From Candidatus Segetimicrobium genomatis (lineage in GTDB: Bacteria; Sysuimicrobiota; Sysuimicrobiia; Sysuimicrobiales; Segetimicrobiaceae): a stretch of 7,400 nucleotides of DNA. The notes under the pieces were generated by a model. It saw only the letters and a program-made list of their open reading frames with translations, was not told where the DNA came from and did not search any database. Shown here one piece after another: positions 1 to 4,128 of this stretch. The DNA lies in contig VBAO01000213.1 of assembly GCA_005883865.1 (NCBI GenBank), forward strand, positions 1-7,400. The letters run 5' to 3'. The position numbers and the translations under genes were made by a program. Position 1 is the first letter of the stretch; each line of letters begins with the position of its first letter.

Positions 1-2
1 GC

Positions 3-545
3 TTACGAGGGCCGACCCAATCGCTCGGGCTGGAACCTGCGGGTCAGCGGCAGCAGCGCGTCGACAATCTCCTGGGCGCTCCACGCCGCGGTATCCACGA
101 CGATGTGATACCGGCCGAGGTCGGTGAGGTCGATCTGGTAGAACTCCCGGTACCGGCGCCGCTCGCACTCCTCGCGCGCCCGCAACTCGCGCAGGGCCTC
201 CTCCGGCGACAACCCATCCCGGGCGGCCACCCGCGCGGCCCGCACCGCGAGCGCCGCCCGCAGCCACACGCGCAGATCTCCATCGATCAACCACCCGCTG
301 AGTCGGCTGTCGATGAGCACGCCGCCGCCTTGCGCCGCCTCCACCTGCATTCGATCCAGCTCCCGGTCGATCGTCGGGTCCTGCTCCGCCAGCCGCCCCA
401 GCGCCGCCAGGGTCAGGCCGCGCCGGCGCGCCTCCTCGCGGAAGATCTCGCCCGCCGAGACGTACCGGAGGCCGAGCGCGCGCGAGAGCGCCTTGGCCAC
501 CGTGCTCTTGCCGGCCCCGATCTCCCCGCTGACGGTGACGATCAT
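3..545 (-). CDS. cmk: Archaeal-type CMP kinase (cytidylate kinase-like P-loop NMP kinase)
   Basis: Predicted cytosolic nucleoside monophosphate kinase of 180 residues that would transfer phosphate from ATP to CMP/dCMP in pyrimidine nucleotide metabolism. Seen: an N-terminal P-loop GEIGAGKST (residues 7-15); an NMP-binding stretch SAGEIFR (30-36), which is typical of the archaeal-type (short) cytidylate kinases; a substrate-region motif SRLSGW (80-85); and an Arg/Glu-rich LID-like segment around residues 122-139 ending in YQID. The length fits the archaeal-type family and is shorter than the roughly 220 residues of typical bacterial Cmk. The ATG shares an ATGA overlap with the remA stop codon, so translation is probably coupled and the gene is third in the yicC-remA operon. 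In Bacillus guanylate kinase occupies this place, so the slot is taken by a different NMP kinase here. Substrate specificity (CMP rather than another NMP) is inferred from family resemblance only. The TAA stop lies inside the window, so the gene is complete. Confidence 0.82.
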   Translation of the reverse strand: MIVTVSGEIGAGKSTVAKALSRALGLRYVSAGEIFREEARRRGLTLAALGRLAEQDPTIDRELDRMQVEAAQGGGVLIDSRLSGWLIDGDLRVWLRAALAVRAARVAARDGLSPEEALRELRAREECERRRYREFYQIDLTDLGRYHIVVDTAAWSAQEIVDALLPLTRRFQPERLGRPS

Positions 546-838
546 TCCGATTCGACCGCCGCCCCGGCGGGGGCTTCCTCCTCGTCCTCGATGATCTCCT
601 TGCTCGTGAATCGGTGGGCGACCGTCTCCGGCTGGACGGCCGAGAGCACGACGTGACCGCTGTCCGTGATGACCACGGCCCGGGTCCGACGACCGTAGGT
701 CGCGTCGATGAGGATGCCTTTGTCGCGGGCCTCCTGGATGATGCGCTTGATCGGGGCGGAGTCGGGGCTGACGATCGCGATGATGCGGTTCGCCGCGACG
801 ATGTTGCCGAATCCGATGTTGATCAGGCGGGTCTCCAT
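542..838 (-). CDS. remA: RemA-like DNA-binding regulator (DUF370)
   Basis: Protein of 98 residues matching RemA/DUF370, a small DNA-binding regulator that activates extracellular-matrix and osmoprotection genes in Bacillus subtilis and assembles into rings. Seen: the conserved core RIIAIVSPDSAPIKRII (18-34), the block DATYGRRTRAV (45-55) and a downstream SAVQPETVAHRF stretch. Arg18 and Arg50/Arg51, reported as important for DNA binding in the Bacillus protein, are present at the same numbering. The ATG at 838 is chosen because the family begins at this point; a longer upstream reading only shadows yicC. A purine-rich ribosome site (TGAGGAG) lies just upstream and overlaps the yicC stop. The gap to yicC is 14 bp and the end overlaps the kinase start by 4 bp. 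Odd: an acidic tail of about 20 residues (EDEEE followed by Ala/Glu) extends beyond the usual family end. The target genes cannot be inferred here. Confidence 0.93.
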   Translation of the reverse strand: METRLINIGFGNIVAANRIIAIVSPDSAPIKRIIQEARDKGILIDATYGRRTRAVVITDSGHVVLSAVQPETVAHRFTSKEIIEDEEEAPAGAAVESE

Positions 839-852
839 CGACGCTGCGCTCC

Positions 853-1683
853 TCACTCCACGTTCTGGATCTGCTCGCGCAGGCTCTCCAGTTCGCCCTT
901 GATCGCGATCACGTCCCGCGCGACCTCCACGTCGTTCGCCTTGCTCCCCATCGTGTTCGCTTCCCGCCCCAACTCCTGGACGATGAACTCCAGGGTCCGC
1001 CCGACGGCGCCATCCGCCTCGAGGGTCTGCCGCATCTGCGTCAGATGGCTCCGAAACCGGGTGAGCTCCTCGGAGATGTCGCATCGATCGGCGAAGATCG
1101 CCACCTCGGCGGCGACGCGCCCCTCGTCCACGGGGACGGCCCCCATGAGCTCCGCGATTCTCCGGGAGAGCCGGGCCGCGTAGTCCTTGACCACCCTCGG
1201 AGCGCGCTGCTCGACGTCGTCCACCCGTTGCCCCACCCGCCTCATCCGCTCCCCGAGGTCTCGGGCGAGCCGGCCCCCTTCGTCCTCGCGCATCGCCACG
1301 AGACGGGTGAGCGCCTGGCCCAGCCCGCCGGCGATCGAGGGCCAGACCTCTTCCAGATCCTCCTTGGGCTCCTCGATCTTGATCAGGTCGGGCAGCCCTA
1401 CCAGCATGGAGAGATCTGGGGTCCCGGACAGGTCCAGAGCCTGTTTGAGGTCATTCAAGGCGTTGGTGAACGCTTTTCTAATAATAGCAATCTCGACGCG
1501 GCCCCGCAAGATTCGTCCCTGCACCAGCGCGCGGATACGCTCCTCCAACGGAGCCAGGTCGCGGGGGAGCCGGACGGCGACTTCGAGGAACCGGTGGTTG
1601 AGCGAACGGGCCTCGACGACGTACCGCCCTGCCACCGTGGTGAGGTCGCCGGCGCCAAATCCTGTCATGCTCCTCAGCGGCAC
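853..1683 (-). CDS. yicC: YicC/YloC family endoribonuclease
   Basis: Protein of 276 residues of the YicC/YloC family, whose members are reported as endoribonucleases involved in small-RNA and mRNA turnover. Seen: the N-terminal signature SMTGFG (5-10), the EARSLNHRF-type stretch that follows it, the EEPKEDLEEVWP block in the middle, and the C-terminal DUF1732 signature REANTMGSK (240-248) ending in QIQNVE. The start is taken as GTG at 1683. An ATG at 1668 (the Met of MTGFG) is possible but has its purine-rich site only one base away. A strong AGGAGGAG sits on this strand near 1712-1719, but no in-frame ATG, GTG or TTG follows it at a normal distance. This is the first gene of the operon with remA and the kinase. 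The linker between GRVEI and the LSMLVGLPDLI block looks about 15 residues shorter than usual and includes an AT-rich patch near 1471-1490. The family call is firm; the activity is inferred. Confidence 0.93.
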   Translation of the reverse strand: MPLRSMTGFGAGDLTTVAGRYVVEARSLNHRFLEVAVRLPRDLAPLEERIRALVQGRILRGRVEIAIIRKAFTNALNDLKQALDLSGTPDLSMLVGLPDLIKIEEPKEDLEEVWPSIAGGLGQALTRLVAMREDEGGRLARDLGERMRRVGQRVDDVEQRAPRVVKDYAARLSRRIAELMGAVPVDEGRVAAEVAIFADRCDISEELTRFRSHLTQMRQTLEADGAVGRTLEFIVQELGREANTMGSKANDVEVARDVIAIKGELESLREQIQNVE

Positions 1684-1723
1684 ACAGGAGAGTCCGGCGA
1701 CCGCCGCCCAATCTCCTCCTGCA
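1684..1723. promoter_or_regulatory. Short divergent intergenic region between yicC and rqcH
   Basis: Only 40 bp separate the divergent starts of the yicC operon (minus strand) and rqcH (plus strand), so promoters for both must lie here or extend into the coding regions. I see no convincing -35/-10 pair. On the plus strand the 13 bases before the rqcH ATG are CU-rich (ATCTCCTCCTGCA) and contain no Shine-Dalgarno; the same bases read on the minus strand as AGGAGGAG. An AGGAG at 1686-1690 on the plus strand lies 33 bp from the rqcH ATG with no in-frame start nearer. Assignment as a regulatory region rests on position only. Confidence 0.35.
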
Positions 1724-3484
1724 ATGCCTGAGCACCCGGAACCGCAGTTCGACAGCCTCGCGCTCGCCGCCGTCGCGCGCGAGATTCAGACGTCCGTACG
1801 GGCACGCTTCGCCGGGGTCCGCCAGCCCTCCCCGGATAAGGTCGTCGTGAGCCTCCGCGCCGGCGGCGGCGCGCGCCACCTCGTCTGCAGCATCCATCCC
1901 CGACTGGCCCGGATCCACTTCACCAGGCCGCCCGAGCAGACCGAACGCCTCACGCCGTTCGGCCTGCTCCTCCGCAGCCGGCTCGCCGAAGCCCGCCTGG
2001 ACGGCGTCGAGCAACCGCTGTTCGAACGGATTATCCGGCTTCGCCTAAGCGCGCTCGAGGGCCCGGTCTGGCTGATCGCCGAGATCATGGGACGCCACAG
2101 CAACCTCATCCTCGCGGACGACAGGGTGGTGATCGGCGCGCTCAAGGTCGTGACCACCCGGATGTCGCGCCGCCGGCCCGTCCTGCCCGGCCGCCCCTAC
2201 ACGCCCCCGCCGGTGGACCGGCCGACCCCGGATGCGCTCACGCCCGCGCTGATCGCCGCGATGCTCGAGGGAGACCTCCCGCTCGCGCGGCGGATCTCCC
2301 AGGGGGTGCTGGGGGTCAGCCCGACGCTAGCCTACGAAGTCGCGGTTCGGGCAGGGTTGGATCCCACGATGCCGGCGCACGCCGCCGCGGGGGCCGCCCC
2401 GCAGATCCTCGGCGTTCTGCGGGAGATCGCTCAGGACGCCGCCCGCGGCGCGTTTACCCCGGTCCTGTACACGGAGGACGGTCGACCGGCGGCGTTCGCG
2501 CCGTTCCCCATGCGCGCGTTCGAGCGGTTCGCCCCGGTCCCCGTTGAGACGATGAGCGAAGCGCTCGATCGCTATTACCGCGAGGCCGGCGCCCGGGGAA
2601 GCATCGTCACGCTGCTCGACGAGCGGCGCGCCGCGCTCCGGCGTCAGGTGGACGGCGCTCTCGACAAACGGGCGGCGGCGATCCGGGAGGGGCGCGAGGC
2701 CCTCGCGGCGAGCGAAGCGGCCGATCGCTACCGGGTCTTGGGGGAACTGCTCCTGACCTACGCCCACCGGGCGCGCCGGGGGGACGCGATCCTCCACGTC
2801 CCCGATCACACCACGGAAGGCACAGAGATCGGAATCCCTCTCGACCCCGCGCTCACCCCGAGTCAAAACGCGCAGCGATACTTCCGCCGGTACGCCAAAG
2901 CCCGGGCGGCCGCCCGGGCGATCCCGGCCCGCATCGCTGTGCTCGAGGGTGAGGCGCGGGCGCTTCGCGACGCCCTGGTCCAGATCGACGCCGCGGCCTC
3001 CGCGGATGACGTGTGGGAGATCCACGCGGACCTGGCCCAATCCGGCCTGATCGGACGAGGCCCGCGCGGCCGGCCCTCGGCGCGCAGGGGCGCGAGGCGA
3101 TTTCCAACCCCGGATGGGGGCCTCATCCTGGCCGGCCGGAGCGCGCGGGAGAACGACCGGATCACGTTCCGAGAGGCCGGCCCGGACGACCTGTGGTTCC
3201 ACGCGCGCGGCATCGCGGGCGCCCACGTGATCCTCAAAGCCGGCGGGCGGCCCACCGAGGCGAGCATCAGGACCGCGGCTCACATCGCAGCCTACTACAG
3301 CGAAGGCCGCGCCGGGGGGCAGGTGGCCGTGGACTGCGTCGCCCGCAAGCATCTCCGAAAACCCCGCGGAGCCGCCCCCGGGGCCGTCACGTACACCGGA
3401 GAGCGGACCCTCCTGGTGGCGCCCCGGATTCCGGCATCCGACCCGGCCGCAGGGGGCCGCCCGCGACGCGACGGAGGACGTTGA
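1724..3484 (+). CDS. rqcH: NFACT-family Rqc2 homologue RqcH (ribosome quality control)
   Basis: Protein of 586 residues of the NFACT family (bacterial RqcH, formerly YloA/FbpA), which binds obstructed 50S subunits and recruits tRNA-Ala to add C-terminal alanine tails that mark stalled peptides for degradation. Seen in order: an NFACT-N domain starting at FDSLALAAVAREI (9-21) and including EIMGRHSNL (121-129); a helix-hairpin-helix-like stretch (about 190-212); a long Ala/Arg/Glu-rich region predicted as coiled coil (about 280-440); and a C-terminal NFACT-R/DUF814 domain with DLWFHA (489-494), a HIAAYYSEGR block and KHLRKPRG near the end. Length matches the family (about 570). The ATG at 1724 fits the usual N-terminus; the open frame upstream merely mirrors yicC. 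The DR pair needed for tailing in the Bacillus protein appears here as Glu101-Arg102. Neighbouring yicC and remA match its usual company, though the gene is divergent here. No normal ribosome-binding site is visible. Confidence 0.93.
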   Translation: MPEHPEPQFDSLALAAVAREIQTSVRARFAGVRQPSPDKVVVSLRAGGGARHLVCSIHPRLARIHFTRPPEQTERLTPFGLLLRSRLAEARLDGVEQPLFERIIRLRLSALEGPVWLIAEIMGRHSNLILADDRVVIGALKVVTTRMSRRRPVLPGRPYTPPPVDRPTPDALTPALIAAMLEGDLPLARRISQGVLGVSPTLAYEVAVRAGLDPTMPAHAAAGAAPQILGVLREIAQDAARGAFTPVLYTEDGRPAAFAPFPMRAFERFAPVPVETMSEALDRYYREAGARGSIVTLLDERRAALRRQVDGALDKRAAAIREGREALAASEAADRYRVLGELLLTYAHRARRGDAILHVPDHTTEGTEIGIPLDPALTPSQNAQRYFRRYAKARAAARAIPARIAVLEGEARALRDALVQIDAAASADDVWEIHADLAQSGLIGRGPRGRPSARRGARRFPTPDGGLILAGRSARENDRITFREAGPDDLWFHARGIAGAHVILKAGGRPTEASIRTAAHIAAYYSEGRAGGQVAVDCVARKHLRKPRGAAPGAVTYTGERTLLVAPRIPASDPAAGGRPRRDGGR

Positions 3485-3523
3485 CCCCGGACGAAGGTAC
3501 GTACAACACTCGTTTCCTGACCG

Positions 3524-3549
3524 AAAGATTTGCGGCGGCCGCTTCTTTT
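3524..3549 (+). terminator. Candidate intrinsic terminator of rqcH
   Basis: About 40 bp after the rqcH stop, GCGG (3532-3535) pairs with CCGC (3539-3542) around a 3-base loop, and an outer AAAG (3524-3527) can pair with CTTT (3545-3548) across an internal loop. A T-rich run TTCTTTT follows the inner stem. The inner stem is short, so the structure is weak, but position and T-run fit a terminator. Confidence 0.4.
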
Positions 3550-3659
3550 GATGATTGACGGAGGTGGTACCGCCCCGCATCGTGAGGGCAAGGCGTGAAG
3601 GGGACGTTTACGGCTCTGACCTGGAACGGGGTTGTCGTGGGTTTGACAGGGGGCCTGCC

Positions 3660-3897
3660 GTGAAGCAGTTCTTCTATTGTCTAGGTACCCTCTGCATTCT
3701 GGCAGGTACAAGCCTCGCCCTTCCCCGGTTCACGTTCGCGGGCACGATTTGCCATTTCCAATAGTTTCCTCAACGGAGGAGCACCCGGATTTGGCGTGAT
3801 GTTTAACGCTGACAAAATTAATCCTGGAAGTGCGCCGTTGATTATTTTTAGCGATTTCAACACAGGTGAGCGTCAACGGCGCATCAGTCTCCGCTAG
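3660..3897 (+). pseudogene. Frameshifted remnant of a small exported protein
   Basis: A GTG start at 3660, preceded by AGGGGG with a 6-base gap, opens a frame whose first residues (KQFFYCLGTLCILAGTSLA) look like a classical signal peptide: one Lys, a hydrophobic core and an AxS-x-A-like end. The frame stops after only 34 codons at 3764. A frame shifted by one base continues from about 3751 to a TAG at 3895-3897 and reads like a secreted protein, with AISNSFLNGGAPGFG and later PLIIFSDFNTG. Joining the two frames near 3748-3752 gives one protein of roughly 78 residues, so a one-base frameshift is the simplest reading. Base composition here is AT-richer than in the neighbours, as in decayed or acquired DNA. 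I do not recognise the family. A real 34-residue peptide or pure chance remain possible. Confidence 0.4.
3831..3883. repeat. 11-bp perfect inverted repeat with 31-base loop
   Basis: TGCGCCGTTGA at 3831-3841 is exactly complementary to TCAACGGCGCA at 3873-3883. The loop is AT-rich (3842-3872) and includes a run of five T. It overlaps the tail of the broken exported-protein gene. It could form a stable RNA hairpin or be the ends of a small element; no transposase or target duplication is visible. Confidence 0.6.
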
Positions 3898-3900
3898 TCA

Positions 3901-3929
3901 GGACCGATTCGCGGCAACACCGCGGGTCC
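3901..3929. repeat. Hairpin-forming inverted repeat after the gene remnant
   Basis: GGACC (3901-3905) pairs with GGTCC (3925-3929) and CGCGG (3910-3914) pairs with CCGCG (3920-3924), leaving a 4-base bulge and a 5-base loop. It sits just after the last stop codon of the remnant, where a terminator would be expected, but no T-run follows. Confidence 0.45.
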
Positions 3930-3998
3930 ACAGCTCCGCTTCCTGCACGCGCAAATGTGACCGAGGCGCGCTGGTGCTCGCGTCCCGCAGTTTAGCAT

Positions 3999-4020
3999 CT
4001 GTCAAGAAACTGTCAAGAAA
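3999..4020. repeat. Perfect 11-bp tandem duplication
   Basis: CTGTCAAGAAA occurs twice head to tail (3999-4009 and 4010-4020), about 110 bp upstream of the first pilin-like start. The 11-bp period is about one helical turn, so two copies would face the same side of the DNA, as paired regulator sites often do. On the minus strand each unit contains TTGACA. Binding function is inference. Confidence 0.6.
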
Positions 4021-4046
4021 GACTCCCACCCGCGATTAACCCGCCC

Positions 4047-4060
4047 GCGCCATGTGGCGC
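4047..4060. repeat. 14-bp palindrome upstream of the pilin-like operon
   Basis: GCGCCA (4047-4052) and TGGCGC (4055-4060) are perfect inverted arms around TG. The site lies about 70 bp before the probable start at 4129. It could be an operator for a dimeric regulator or a hairpin in the leader RNA. In GC-rich DNA such a palindrome can also arise by chance. Confidence 0.35.
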
Positions 4061-4128
4061 CGGGGCAGTCAAGCAATGGAAGAGTGTGGCGGCAAGGCTT
4101 TGCAAACCGTGGGGGGGCGTGGGCGCCA

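Larger units (their letters stand above)
3485..4128. other. 640-bp stretch without an intact gene
   Basis: Between rqcH and the first pilin-like gene no intact gene is convincing. The stretch holds a terminator-like hairpin shortly after rqcH, the remnant of a small secreted protein, two hairpin-forming inverted repeats, an 11-bp tandem repeat and a 14-bp palindrome, each listed separately. Its middle part (about 3750-3870) is clearly richer in A and T than the flanking genes, which suggests decayed or imported sequence. The promoter of the pilin-like operon should lie in its right part, but I cannot point to a clear plus-strand -35/-10 pair. Confidence 0.6.

Noticed and set aside
1187..1723. 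Longer N-terminus for rqcH starting inside yicC
   Set aside because: The extra 179 residues mirror yicC, are Arg/Ser-rich and unlike NFACT proteins; the family's N-terminus aligns just after the ATG at 1724.
3560..3576. GGTGGTACCGC, resembling the conserved T-box riboswitch antiterminator sequence
   Set aside because: No downstream aminoacyl-tRNA synthetase or amino-acid gene, no recognisable stem I with specifier loop upstream, and the sequence is nearly self-complementary around GGTACC, so it is easily produced by chance.
2327..3580. 417-residue minus-strand open frame opposite rqcH
   Set aside because: Low-complexity Arg/Gly/Pro-rich translation typical of an antisense shadow; rqcH on the other strand has clear family motifs along its length.
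3643..3678. TTGACA at 3643-3648 as a promoter for the exported-protein remnant
   Set aside because: No acceptable -10 at normal spacing; the motif lies directly before the ribosome site and start codon.
4081..4128. Possible sigma-54 promoter (TGGC...TTGC) or cyclic-di-GMP riboswitch before the pilin-like gene
   Set aside because: The GG-GC spacing is 12 or 9 instead of 10, and the conserved riboswitch core sequences are not present together.
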